From Neovahlkampfia damariscottae (Eukaryota; Heterolobosea; Selenaionea; Neovahlkampfiida; Neovahlkampfiidae), in NCBI GenBank assembly GCA_016618085.1, contig JABLTG010000042.1, positions 52,749-116,748 of the forward strand: a DNA stretch of 64,000 nucleotides. The letters are read 5' to 3'. The notes under the pieces were generated by a model, which worked only from the letters and a program-made list of their open reading frames with translations, was not told the DNA's origin and did not search any database. The position numbers were made by a program, and so were the translations under genes. Within the stretch, counting starts at the first letter, position 1. Every line of letters starts with the position of its first letter. This document shows, in pieces, positions 32,715 through 42,720 of the stretch.

Positions 32715-34694
32715 TTATTTCTTTTTGATAATATTTTTTTTATCAACTTTTGTTGGTATTCTTATATTTACTCTTTTCAATTCAAATGGATTTGATTTCA
32801 ATTTTTGAAGTTTTTTAATTGTTGGTTTGAGTTTTACAAGTGGATTTTTAATAATTTGTTTCACATCTTCTTTTGTTGGTGAATTTGATTTTTTAACTTG
32901 AATCAAGCCAAATGGATTTCCTCCTCTTGATTTCTTTGCAACTTTTTTGAATGAACCAAATAATTTTTGAACTCGATAAACTGGTTTTTTAACAACTTTT
33001 TTAACAACTTTTTTTCTGACATTTTTGACTACTTTTTTACTAACTTTTTTACTAACATTTTTACTGACATTTTTAATAACTTTTGGAACAGTTTTATCAA
33101 CATTATTTTTTTTGTCTTCATCTTTTAATTTTTTATCTGGATTAAGATCAATATTAAGTTTTGAACTTTTTAAAGTTGCTTGAATTTGAGAATTTGAATA
33201 TCCTCTTTTTTTCATTGCATCACTACATCTTGAAATACATGTCATTTTCAAATTTTGCATATAAAAGTTTTGAAAATCAATATTATCTAATCCATAATAA
33301 GTATTTCTAACATTTGGACTTAATTTATTCATTAAATCAAAGAATCTACCATAATCTGAACATAAACAATATTCTTGTTGAATTTCATTTCCTTTTGCTA
33401 ATTTAATAAAACCATCTCTTAAAGATTTAAAAATTGATTCTAAAAGAGTGTGTCTATATTTAGCATTTTTGTTTGTATAAGATAATCTTTCTTGTTTTCT
33501 TCTATATTCTTTAATTTTTTTAAATGCTTTTGCAGTTGAATCTGCTTCAACACCTGATGTTTTAACTGATTGAGCAATTGAATTTGCTTCAAATGATCTT
33601 AAATTCTTTTCAATATCATTCATCCATTTTGGATTTTCTCTACAAATTTTTGAAAATCCAGATAAACCATCTTTATAATCATTTAAAATATCTAATATTT
33701 CCATATCACGTGGATCAGATGTTTGTCTAAGCCAATCTAAATATTGTTTATCATATTTAGTTTCAGAATAGTTTGGATTTCTTGCTTCAAATTCTTTATC
33801 TTCTTTATCTGTAACTCCAAAAGCAATTCTTCTAAATAATTTAGAAAGTTTACTATCTTTTTGACTTTTTCCAGAGAACATTGAATTTTTACAAACCCAT
33901 TTATATGCTGTTGTTTCTCTATTACTTGCTTTAACTCTATTTGTAATATCCATAAAACCATTAAATGTATTTGATTTAACTGGACATTGAATAAGTGTTC
34001 CACAATCATAATGACATACATATTTGGAAGCACAACCTCCTTTTTGTTTTGGACCAATATAATTTTTAAGAACTCTACGAACTTTTTTAGATTTGGAAAA
34101 TGCTTTTTTAGCTGCTTGATACATAGATACAAATGGTTTAGCAATAACTTTAGCCACTTTTTTAATAACTTTCCATGTTTTTTTTGCTACTCTTGCAATT
34201 CCACGTCCAACTCTTTTTGCTACTCTTCCAACTCCACGTGCTACATGTTTTATTCCACGTCCAACATGTCTTGCTACTCTTTTGAGTCCGCGACCAACTT
34301 TTCTAATTCCACGTCCAACATGTCTTGCTACTCTTTTGATTCCGCGACCAACTTTTTTAATTCCACGTCCAACATGTCTCACTGCTTTCTTAAATCCACG
34401 TCCAACTCCACGGGCAGCTTTTCTAAGTCCACGTCCAATGCCACGTGCTACTCTTCTAAAAGCTCTTCCAACACGACGGAAAAATAATACTCTAGGTGCA
34501 GAAAGTGGTTGTTCTTCATAATCTTGGGCAAAATAAAATTTGACACCGGTATTTTCTTCATTAAAAAATTCTTCTGCGTCAAAAGAAAGCATAGCACCTT
34601 GAGCACATTTAACAGTTGCTGACATTGTTGTATAAAACAATGTAAGGAATAAACATATTGTTAAAATTAATTTTTGTTTGTTTGACGAAAACAT
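32715..34694 (-). CDS. Secreted basic protein with 18-residue amphipathic cationic repeats
   Basis: A 659-aa single-exon protein. A signal peptide (LILTICLFLTLFYTTMSA) and a short acidic segment (DAEEFFNEENTG, to about 60) are followed by about 110 residues dominated by Arg/Lys, Gly and Val. The repeat unit is HVGRGIKKVGRGIKRVAR, with small changes. Eighteen residues equals five alpha-helical turns, so one face is hydrophobic and one cationic. A Cys-containing globular middle (about 220-480) and a Lys-rich, KNV-(S/R)KK repeat tail complete it. No homologue family is recognised. Proteolytic release of membrane-active peptides or nucleic acid binding are possible roles. The acidic segment could be a neutralising pro-region. 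Confidence 0.6.
   Translation of the reverse strand: MFSSNKQKLILTICLFLTLFYTTMSATVKCAQGAMLSFDAEEFFNEENTGVKFYFAQDYEEQPLSAPRVLFFRRVGRAFRRVARGIGRGLRKAARGVGRGFKKAVRHVGRGIKKVGRGIKRVARHVGRGIRKVGRGLKRVARHVGRGIKHVARGVGRVAKRVGRGIARVAKKTWKVIKKVAKVIAKPFVSMYQAAKKAFSKSKKVRRVLKNYIGPKQKGGCASKYVCHYDCGTLIQCPVKSNTFNGFMDITNRVKASNRETTAYKWVCKNSMFSGKSQKDSKLSKLFRRIAFGVTDKEDKEFEARNPNYSETKYDKQYLDWLRQTSDPRDMEILDILNDYKDGLSGFSKICRENPKWMNDIEKNLRSFEANSIAQSVKTSGVEADSTAKAFKKIKEYRRKQERLSYTNKNAKYRHTLLESIFKSLRDGFIKLAKGNEIQQEYCLCSDYGRFFDLMNKLSPNVRNTYYGLDNIDFQNFYMQNLKMTCISRCSDAMKKRGYSNSQIQATLKSSKLNIDLNPDKKLKDEDKKNNVDKTVPKVIKNVSKNVSKKVSKKVVKNVRKKVVKKVVKKPVYRVQKLFGSFKKVAKKSRGGNPFGLIQVKKSNSPTKEDVKQIIKNPLVKLKPTIKKLQKLKSNPFELKRVNIRIPTKVDKKNIIKKK
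34258..34420 (-). repeat. 54-bp coding tandem repeats (18 codons) in the cationic protein gene
   Basis: The words CCACGTCCAACATGTC, TTGCTACTCTTTTGA and CCGCGACCAACTTT recur about every 54 bp on the plus strand. This encodes the 18-aa unit on the minus strand. Third-position differences between copies show the repeats have aged, and it is not a CRISPR array. Confidence 0.75.
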
Positions 34695-34887
34695 AACAAA
34701 AAAAAAAATTAGTTTTTGATTGGTGGGTAATTTTGACTCAACAGTTTTTATTGGCTTTGACTCCCAAAAACTGGAAATTTATTTTTTTTACAAAAAAAAC
34801 CCTTTGAAATAACTATTACCATTTGTTTTCATCAAAATGATTTTATAATTTATCCAGTCCAATCATTTTTCTTCAGTTCTAAATTCA

Positions 34888-35433
34888 ATGTCCAAAGGTA
34901 AGTCACATTGTAAATAATTAATTTTAAAGTTCCAAGAAACTTCAAATTACTTGATGAATTAGAAAAATCTGAACATGGTCTCGGTAATTTCTTCGAAAAA
35001 AACTAAATCTTAAATTAAAGGTGATGGCTCTGTATCTTATGGATTAGAAAATATGGAAGATTCAACTTTAACTTATTGGGTTGCTTCTATAATTGGGCCT
35101 CATAACGTAATTTATTTTTTTTTTATTTATTCCACTCCAGACGAGTTTTGATTCAAAATTTTATTCTTTAAGATTTGTTTGTGACAAAGAATTTCCTCAA
35201 AAACCACCAATGTTTCAATTTGTATCAAAAGTTAATTTACCTTTTGTTGATAATAAAGGGAATGTACACTAAAATATTTATTTTAACTTTATTAGGTTAT
35301 TCCAGAAAAGTTTGCAATTCTTGGAAAAAAATATACAGAGAAAGTTTCATTTGAGGACATTATTAAAGAAATAAAGAATGAAATGGTTAAAAATAAAAAC
35401 CTCAAACAACCACAAGAAGGAAGTACATATTAA
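34888..35433 (+). CDS. Ubiquitin E2 variant (UEV/Mms2-like)
   Basis: Five exons with four introns (34899-34929, about 34986-35021, 35107-35142 and 35265-35294). The fold shows NFKLLDELEKSEHG, SVSYGLENMEDSTLTYW, IIGPH, SLRFVCDKEFPQKPP and NLPFVDNKGNV. The segment where E2 enzymes have the catalytic Cys (HPN...C) instead reads NVIPEKFAILGKKY, without Cys. This matches Mms2/Uev1, which pairs with Ubc13 to build Lys63 ubiquitin chains. The predicted length is about 138 aa, as expected. Five exons in 546 bp make it one of the most intron-dense genes here. Confidence 0.85.
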
Positions 35434-35614
35434 TTATTTTGAAATTAAATATTTCTCTTTTAACAATTTATATTCAATTTTTTTATCATCGTTCAATGAT
35501 CAGATAAATTTTTTGAAAAAAAAAAAAATAATTTTTTTTTTCCAGTGTTTGATAATTGGTTAAAATTAATCAATTTGATTGGTCACACAACACAGAAAAA
35601 AAAAAACATAAAAC

Positions 35615-37049
35615 ATGAGACAAAGTTTAAAGTTTCTCAACACTTCAATAAAAAGTAACACTTTATTTTTTATATTAAAACAAAAAAAGACGGTAGCTCA
35701 AAAGGTATGTTAAAACCTGTTTTTATTTCCAACGGTACACAAAAATATTCAACTTTTGCTTCACAAGAAGAAGAAGATGAATATCATCTCATAAAAAAAC
35801 AAAGAGAAGTTGATTTATTTTACTATCTCTTAGGTGATTTTGAAAATGAAGTTGTTACAGACAGATTAAGATTAGTTGCTGAATCTTTAAAAACAAAAGA
35901 TGACTTTGTTGATTTTTTGAAAAAAGCATCAGCTTATTCTGCAGAATTAAAATACAATGGATCAAACAAAGTTGGTACAATGTTCAAAAAAGAACCTATT
36001 AGAGTAGCTGTAACTGGAGCTGCTGGAAATATTGGTTATTCTTTAATTCCAAGAATTGCAAGGTAAACAAAAGTAATATTAAAAAAATATTTAGTGGTGA
36101 AGTATTTGGTGAAGACCAACCAGTCATTCTTCATCTTTTAGAAGTTAAACAAGCAGAAAAAGCACTTCAAGGTGTTAAAATGGAAATTGAAGATTGTGCT
36201 TTCAATTTAGTTCGTGGAATTGTTGCAACATCAGATATAAATGCAGGTTTTAAAGATGTTGATTATGCATTTTTAGTTGGTGCAAAACCAAGAGGACCAG
36301 GAATGGAAAGAAAAGATTTAATGAAAGACAACGCAAGTATTTTTGCTGTTCAAGGAAAAGCTTTAAGTGATAACGCAAAACCAACTTGTCTTTCTGTTGT
36401 TGTTGGAAATCCTGCAAACACAAATGCTCTTATTGCTGCTTCAAATGCTCCAAATATTCCACTTGAAAATTTTTCAGCAATGACAAGACTTGATCATGAC
36501 AGAGCTTTGGCACAAGTTAGTTTTTTCTTCTTTTTAACATTTTTTTAAAAGTTATCATTAAAACTTAATACTCATATTGATCAAATTAAAGACCTTTGTA
36601 TTTGGGGTAATCATAGTTTAACACAAGTACCTGATGTTTCAAATGCTACTGTAAACGGTCAAAAAGTTACAAAATTAGTTGATGGAAAATGGCTTGATAA
36701 TGAATTTATTCCAAGAGTACAAAAAAGAGGTGCTGAAATTATTGCTGCACGTTCACTTTCAAGTGCTGCTTCAGCTGCAGATGCTGCTCTCAAACACATG
36801 AAAGATTGGGTTCAAGGATCAGATAAAGTTGTTTCAATGGCTGTACCAAGTGATGGAAGTTATGGTGTTAAATCTGGTATCTATTGTTCATATCCAGTTG
36901 TCTGTAAAGGAAAAGGAAAATATGAAATTGTTCAAAACCTTCAATTAGACGAAAAAACAAAAAAAAGAATTGCTGAAAGTGTTAAAGAATTAGAACAAGA
37001 AAAATCAGATGTAAAAGATATGATTAAATCAAATCGTTTTAAAAAATAA
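35615..37049 (+). CDS. Malate dehydrogenase with N-terminal extension
   Basis: Interconverts malate and oxaloacetate. Four exons with introns at about 35655-35690, 36063-36092 and 36519-36552. The Rossmann motif [28 protein letters not shown] and catalytic WGNHS mark the cytosolic-type MDH family. About 130 residues precede the Rossmann motif. The first 14 ([14 protein letters not shown]) could be a mitochondrial presequence, while the following [18 protein letters not shown] and ESLKTKDDF form a helical domain also seen in some algal and protist MDHs. ATTGGTCAC lies about 35 nt upstream. Location (mitochondrial or cytosolic) is uncertain. Confidence 0.88.
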
Positions 37050-37088
37050 ATAAATAATTTTCACTCCGAACATTTGACCAATTAAAAA

Positions 37089-37412
37089 ATGTCTGATTGC
37101 AACGATTCTTTTGAAGCATATTCAAACTGCTTAAAAAAACAACTCACAGATAAAAATGTTGAATGTTCTTTTTTATTAAATGCTCATAATATGTGTTTGA
37201 AAAAGACTACATTTCAAAAAGAGGCAAAAACAATTTTGGAAAAATTAAAAATCAACCCAAAAACACCTACAAAGAAAATTTGTTGTGTTTGTCCTGAAAC
37301 AAAAAAAGTTAGAGATGAATGTCATATTCTTGGAGATGAATCAAAATGTAAGAAATATTATAATGCTCATAAATTATGTTTATTGAATGAAGGATTTAAA
37401 ATTGAAATGTAA
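37089..37412 (+). CDS. Cox17-like copper chaperone with an extra N-terminal twin-CX9C segment
   Basis: A 107-aa protein. The C-terminal 45 residues carry the Cox17 signature CCVCPETKKVRDEC, a CX8C, then CKKYYNAHKLC (CX9C). Cox17 delivers copper to Sco1 and Cox11 for cytochrome c oxidase in the intermembrane space. The first 40 residues hold their own pair of CX9C motifs (CNDSFEAYSNC and CSFLLNAHNMC), not part of ordinary 60-70-aa Cox17. The presence of a Cox17 homologue suggests the organism has cytochrome oxidase. Single exon. Confidence 0.85.
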   Translation: MSDCNDSFEAYSNCLKKQLTDKNVECSFLLNAHNMCLKKTTFQKEAKTILEKLKINPKTPTKKICCVCPETKKVRDECHILGDESKCKKYYNAHKLCLLNEGFKIEM

Positions 37413-37432
37413 AAATGAAATAAATAATTTTA

Positions 37433-39150
37433 TTACAAAATATGATCAGATTCTTTATTAAAAATGACATCAAATGTATTCCAATTCTTTTTTTCAACTA
37501 ATTTTTCTGCAAAATCAACACCTCTAACTGAATTTCCTTCATCATTAAGAGGAGGTGACCAAATACATATACCACATATTGAAGGAACAACAACAAATAC
37601 AGCACCTGCAACACCAGATTTTGCAGGTAATCCAACAGTACAAGCCCATTCACCAGAATAATCATACATTCCACATGAAAATAAAAGTTGCATTGTTCTT
37701 TTAACTGTATGTGAACTCATGCACTTTTTACCTGTCAAAGGACAAATACCATTATTAGAATATGTAGCTGCAACAGTTGCAAGTTTTTTATTTGTAACTT
37801 CAATTGAACATAATTGAAAATAAAAATCTAATGCATCTTGAACACTACATCCTGGTGGAAATCCATTTTTTGATGACATAAAGTATGCTAATGCATTATT
37901 ATTATATGCTGTTTCTCTTTCAGAAAGATAAACTGCTTGATCAAATCCAATTTTAGCTCCACCTGCATAATCACTTAAATTTTTTAATACTCTTTTGAAT
38001 TTTTCTGCAGTTTTAAGTTCAACATGATATGAACCTGATACAACAATTGCACCAGCATTAATACATGAATTATGAGGTTTATTCTGTTTATTAAGAGTAA
38101 ATGCATTAAAAGCAACTCCAGATGGTTCTTTTCCAACATATTGATGTATCCAATCATATCCAAGTTCTTCAATTGCCATTGCATAAACAATTGGTTTAAT
38201 ACAAGACTGAATTGAAAATGGTAAATCACAATCACCATGATCATATGTTTGTCCATCTGTTGTAATTATTGAAACACCAACTAAAAATTTTGAATTTAAA
38301 AAAAAAAATAATTTACACCAACTAATAACAATGTGAATTATTGAAGAAATATTACTCTGGATCTGCACATCCAAGTTCAGGTATATATGAAGCAGGTGCA
38401 CCTTTTTCATTTTTTCTAACAATATCATAAATTTCTCGAACTTCTTTTGAAAAATTATCCCAATTTTTAATGACTAAATCATTATTTAATGCTCTTTTAT
38501 AAATATTTAATCAATAATATTTGTCATACCTTTGAAGTAAATTTTCATTATTTCCTCTCATTAATTTCAAAAATGATTCCCAACCAATAGTTTTTGATCC
38601 ATTGGATAATTGTTGAATTTGTTCATATAAAACTTGATTTCTTTTTGAATCTAATCCTCTTTTTCTTAAAAAACGTTTCAAACTATCTGTTGTAATCTTA
38701 TCTTTTTCTTTTGTTGAAACCATCTTTTCAAATAAAATTCTTGTATTTTCAAGAAAACTTTCATCTTTTTCATCCTCTTTTTTTTTTTTAATCTCCTCAA
38801 ATTTTGTACGTGCACCTTTATCTCTTAAAAGTTCTGCAATTTTTCCATTGTCTTTATTCAAAGCTCCTCTTAGAGGTGTTACACCCTTTCAATAAATATT
38901 AAAATTTGAATATTTTTTTTTTTACCCATCTGTCTGTGACATTCACATCAGCATTTTTTGATAATAAATATTCAACAATTTCAATATGACCTTCTTCTGA
39001 AGCTAAATGTAATGCAGTTCTTTTATCATAGTCACCTTCGTTTAAATTTAAACTACTTTCTTCTACAACTTTTTTTAATGATTCCAAGTCACCATTTGCA
39101 CTAAAATGAATCATGTCATACACTGCATGATTATGTTTAATTTGATCCAT
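37433..39150 (-). CDS. Glutaminase with N-terminal ankyrin repeats, includes a 5-nt microexon
   Basis: Hydrolyses glutamine to glutamate and ammonia. The start is the ATG at 39150. The first 110 residues are ankyrin repeats (DKRTALHLASEEGHIEIVEYLLS, then VTPLRGALNKDNGKIAELL). A helical EF-hand-like region like that of animal kidney glutaminase follows (residues about 125-220). The catalytic part includes YIPELGCADP, TTDGQ, FSIQSCIKP, NAGAIVV, YVGKEPSG, and GLPAKSGVAG. To keep DPDWFGVSI in frame, a 5-nt exon (TTGGT, 38317-38321) must lie between introns 38322-38355 and 38281-38316. Animal GLS has ankyrins at the C-terminus, so the order differs here. Confidence 0.85.
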
Positions 39151-39281
39151 GATGATGAGAAAAACCAACAAAAAAATGCAAAAAAATGATTGGTTTATTG
39201 ACCCTTCCTAGTAAATCGAATTTACTTTTCTGGAAATTTTCTAAAAATCAATCCAATACTCCGTGGTTGATTGATTCATTG

Positions 39282-40706
39282 TTATTTTTCAAAAAATTGA
39301 TGTTTTATGGCATCTTCAACATCTATTCTTTTTACTGGATCAATCATTAAACATTTTTCTAATAAATCTGAAAGTAAATCCACCTTTTTCATTTCATCTT
39401 CATTTAAATTTTGAGAATTAATTAAAAGTGATTTTAAATCAGTCTTCTTTTTTATTGGTACTTTTCTAAATATTTTTTTTTCAGAAATCTCATCAATTTC
39501 GTCCAACAAAAAATTATTTTCATGATCAAAATAATTTTCAATAAAATTTGATCTTTTCATTAATTTTGTTGAAATTAAACCTTTTAATTCCATATGTAGT
39601 AATATCATATGATTATTTGAATTTGATGGAAATAAAACATTTCCAGTATATAATTCAAAAATAGTACACGCAGCAGACCATAAATCAGATTTATAATCAA
39701 AATCAATACCTAATGCAATTTCAGGTGATCTATAATATCTAGATCCAATAAAAGGTGTTTTGGTAATATTACATTCTGATATTGTTAAAACAGTACCAAA
39801 ATCAGTTAAAGATATTTCATTCTTTTTTTCATTTATTAAAATATTATCTGGTTTAATATCACAATGAAGAATTTGATTTCTTTTTAAAAGAATAAGTGAT
39901 AAAAATAATTGATATGCATATATTCTAACCACATCAATTTTAATACCAATATTCTTTCCATTTAATTTACCAAATTTTTCTAATATTTGTCTTAAATTCA
40001 TCATTTTGGCTTCAAAAACAATACAAAGATGATTTTTATGAAAAAAATTATCTTTCATTTTTACAATATGATGTTTATTTTCAATATCACTTTCATTCAA
40101 TTTTCTAATATATTCAATTTCTTCTAATCCTGATCTTTTCATTATATCATTATTTCGAATTATTTTAATTGCAATTTCTTCTTTTGTTGAAATATTCATT
40201 GCTTGAATAACAGTTGAATATGTTCCTTTTCCAAAAAATCCTTTTGAAACATAATTATTATTGAATACTTCACCATGCTTAAATATTAAATATCCTTCTT
40301 CGTCATCAAAATTATCTAAATAAGTTCCTTTTGATTCTTTTGGTATTAAATTGATAGAAATGTTATCATCATCACCAAACATATCATAATCATCTTCTTC
40401 TTCTTCTTTTTCTGCCTCTGTTGGTTGTATTTCTCCTTTTATTCCTTGTGGTTTGAATTTAGTATTTGTTTCTGAATATCTGGATATTTTTGATTCTTTT
40501 TCAAATTGTTCCAATTTCTTTTTTCTTTCTTCACGAATTTTTTGTATTTTTTCTTCTTCATTTAATTCTTCTAATTGTTCATTTACTTTTTTCAAATATT
40601 CTGCATCTAATTTTTCTTCTGAAAAAGTTTTCTTTTCCAATTTTATTTTTTTTGTTTTGTTGTTGTCTCTCTCATTGTTGTCATAACTTCTTTTATTCTG
40701 CGACAT
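39282..40706 (-). CDS. PRP4-type (PRPF4B) splicing protein kinase
   Basis: A 474-aa single-exon kinase of the CMGC/DYRK group. The N-terminal 150 residues are charged and disordered (including EKEEEEDDYDMFGDDD). Kinase motifs: GFFGKGTYSTV (P-loop), IAIKIIR, LHCDIKPDNIL (catalytic loop, HCD as in PRP4), LTDFG, SRYYRSPE (P+1 loop of PRP4/DYRK), and the CMGC insert with LFPSNSNNHMI. PRP4 phosphorylates tri-snRNP proteins for spliceosome activation, in keeping with an intron-rich genome. Confidence 0.88.
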   Translation of the reverse strand: MSQNKRSYDNNERDNNKTKKIKLEKKTFSEEKLDAEYLKKVNEQLEELNEEEKIQKIREERKKKLEQFEKESKISRYSETNTKFKPQGIKGEIQPTEAEKEEEEDDYDMFGDDDNISINLIPKESKGTYLDNFDDEEGYLIFKHGEVFNNNYVSKGFFGKGTYSTVIQAMNISTKEEIAIKIIRNNDIMKRSGLEEIEYIRKLNESDIENKHHIVKMKDNFFHKNHLCIVFEAKMMNLRQILEKFGKLNGKNIGIKIDVVRIYAYQLFLSLILLKRNQILHCDIKPDNILINEKKNEISLTDFGTVLTISECNITKTPFIGSRYYRSPEIALGIDFDYKSDLWSAACTIFELYTGNVLFPSNSNNHMILLHMELKGLISTKLMKRSNFIENYFDHENNFLLDEIDEISEKKIFRKVPIKKKTDLKSLLINSQNLNEDEMKKVDLLSDLLEKCLMIDPVKRIDVEDAIKHQFFEK

Positions 40707-40761
40707 CGTTGAATAATTGGGTGATTCTATTGGATGAATACTTTTTAAAAAAAGAGAAAAT

Positions 40762-41953
40762 TTATTTCTTCACCAAAGAAAGTATTTCACACATTATTTC
40801 AGAGAGATCATTCATTTGTGATTTAATATCAACAATATCATTTTTCATATCTTTTAATTCTTTTTGAACATTTTGAATATATTTCGGTAATTTAAGTTGA
40901 ATTTGAGCTGTAATATAATCTTGAAGTTCATTTTTTTGTTGATGAAATGGATCTAATTCATCAATTAAATCAAAATAATTCATATTTTTTTCATGATATT
41001 CAATTCTTTTTTCAAAATCAAAACCATGATCATAAAATGTTTTAAATATTTCTATTTGATCAGAATAATCACCATATCTTGAATTACAAATGATATAATG
41101 TAATGGATTTTTAAATTCAGAATCATTTGATTCAAAGAATGGATCAACATCAAAATCTAATAATACATTCAAATTATTTGAACTATTGACATAATAAATA
41201 GGTGTATAACCAAGTTTCTAGTTTTAAAAGTGAATTCAAATTTTAAACAAACATTTGGTTCATGAATATCAATTTTAAAATTTGATATCATCAATTCAAG
41301 AATTTCTTTACTAAAAAGAGTTGATGTTACAGCCATTTGTAAAATATTAAATGGAATGCCTTGTGATAATTTAAATTTATAAACATCAAAATTTTTGATT
41401 TTTGAAATGGAAAGGAACAACTTTAAGTATTCTTCAAAATGATCTGGATCATATCTTGAAAGAAATGGTATTTTTCCTTCAGGGAATATTTTCTAAAAAT
41501 ATTAATTCAAATTTTCTTTACGTCACAATCAAGTTCAAATGATTTAAATGGTTCTTCTTTCAATATATCAGGTTCACAGAATATTAAATAGGAAACTTGA
41601 ATCCATTCTTTGTCAGTTAGTTTTTCTAGTTTTTTATCTTCTATTGAAAAATTTTCATCCAAAATGAATGTTTCTCCTTTAATGAGAAATTGAAATTCTT
41701 CTTTTAATTTTGAACAAATGGAACTTAATTCTAGAAACTTAGTTTTATATTCTTCATCATCAATTTCTGATATGTCATGATCACCAACTAAAGTTTTGAT
41801 TTCAGAAAAAGGATCAACAGAGAATTTAGTAAAATGTTCGAAGGGGTATTCTGATTTTTGTAATACAAGAAGCTTCTTTTCAATTTTCTTAACTTCTGAG
41901 TTCATTTTTTCAAAAATTTCTTCAATTGATTCTGTCTTGTCTTCTGTTTTCAT
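40762..41953 (-). CDS. Ankyrin-like repeat protein
   Basis: Three exons (introns 41219-41252 and 41494-41520 approx.). Middle residues hold divergent ankyrin repeats: KEILELMISNFKIDIHEPN, KLGYTPIYYVN and NNLNVLLDFDVDPFF, then NPLHYIICNS. The N-terminal 100 residues and the C-terminal 60 (KELKDMKNDIVDIKSQMNDL) look coiled coil. No enzyme motif is seen. The start is uncertain: no good ATG lies at the end of the upstream open frame, so the ATG at 41953 was taken; an upstream exon is possible. Confidence 0.55.
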
Positions 41954-42127
41954 TGTTGTTTGTGTATTCAGTTTTGACAAATCAGAAACGACTTCAGTAT
42001 TTAGTTTTAATTTTTGGAAAAAATACTCAATAACATTTTCCAAGAGTAAAATTGTCAGCTCCTGAAATAAGTTCAATCAATTTAATTGACCAATCATGTA
42101 TTTTTTATTTTCGTCTTTCATAAAAAC

Positions 42128-42469
42128 ATGAGCACAAAGTTCATGCTGTTTTATGCCGTCGCCTTCATGATGACATATAAAATGGATAATATCTGGAAGA
42201 TAGATCCAGAGGACTTAACAGCGATGCCAGATCAAAGGTATCCAAAAATTCAAGACACTTTTCTTTCAAAGGTGACTTTTATGTTTCAAAAAGTCGTCAA
42301 TTTAAGCTCAAATTTTATGTTTTCAATCATATTATGGATATTTTTTGTTGAAGTATGGAGCATTATCAGATTTTTTGGATTTAAATTTCCAATTTTTGAC
42401 AATGAAGAAATTGGAAACCACAATCCAACAATTTCAAAAGTATTCAGACCCAGAATTTTAAGTAGATAA
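42128..42469 (+). CDS. Small membrane protein, unknown
   Basis: A 113-aa protein with a weakly hydrophobic N-terminus (FMLFYAVAFMMTYKM), an amphipathic middle, and one strong helix (FMFSIILWIFFVEVWSIIRFFGF). No family is recognised. The mixture of a possible presequence-like start and one strong helix would be consistent with a mitochondrial or ER accessory protein. It converges on the thioredoxin reductase gene, with an unusually long 250-bp gap that contains the SECIS. Confidence 0.55.
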   Translation: MSTKFMLFYAVAFMMTYKMDNIWKIDPEDLTAMPDQRYPKIQDTFLSKVTFMFQKVVNLSSNFMFSIILWIFFVEVWSIIRFFGFKFPIFDNEEIGNHNPTISKVFRPRILSR

Positions 42470-42582
42470 TCCTACTTATCATCATTCTTGTAAATAAAAT
42501 CATTGTACATTTCTTATTGTTTGGGTTTGGTTGCGTCATGTTCAAAATATTAAAAGTTAATTTTGTTTATTTATTTTTAGTT

Positions 42583-42650
42583 TTAAATATTTCTCATATC
42601 AAATTTTTTCCAGTGAGGAATTTTAAATTTCATTTTCATTCAACATTCAA
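42583..42650 (-). promoter_or_regulatory. SECIS element (form II) in the 3' UTR of thioredoxin reductase
   Basis: Read on the minus strand, this region folds as a selenocysteine insertion element. Helix I pairs 42642-42650 with 42583-42591 (nine consecutive pairs, two of them G-U). The quartet is ATGA (42639-42636) opposite TGA (42596-42594). Helix II has about nine pairs with one G-G and one A-A mismatch. An unpaired AAAA (42624-42621) lies 11 nt after ATGA, followed by a short upper stem TTCC/GGAA and a five-base loop. Form II is assigned because the unpaired adenines sit in an internal bulge below a mini-stem. The position, 70 to 138 nt after the TAA, is normal for a SECIS. Confidence 0.8.
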
Positions 42651-42686
42651 GAATAAATTACAAAATTGACTAGAAACTAATTATTT

Positions 42687-42720
42687 AGTTCCTTATTATC
42701 ATTTTAGATAATAAGGAACT
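42687..42720 (-). promoter_or_regulatory. 14-bp perfect hairpin directly after the Sec codon
   Basis: The arms AGTTCCTTATTATC and GATAATAAGGAACT are perfectly complementary, with a six-base loop. On the minus strand it begins at the last base of the TAA and eight bases after the TGA. A downstream stem-loop at this distance could aid UGA recoding or simply mark the 3' end. It is palindromic, so strand is inferred from context. Confidence 0.55.

Noticed and set aside
34258-34420. CRISPR-like array
   Set aside because: Repeats are contiguous, 54 bp, in frame with a long protein and lack unique spacers.
34282-34521. Plus-strand frame rich in Pro-Arg (MSPRPTFLIPRPTC)
   Set aside because: It is antisense to the cationic repeats and follows their 54-bp period; the minus-strand gene explains it.
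40453-40867. Phe/Ser/Leu-rich plus frames
   Set aside because: Antisense of the charged N-terminus of PRP4 kinase.
42521-42540. Alternative SECIS core at the ATGA near 42535 (minus strand)
   Set aside because: The following bases have no complementary partner downstream, so helix II cannot form.
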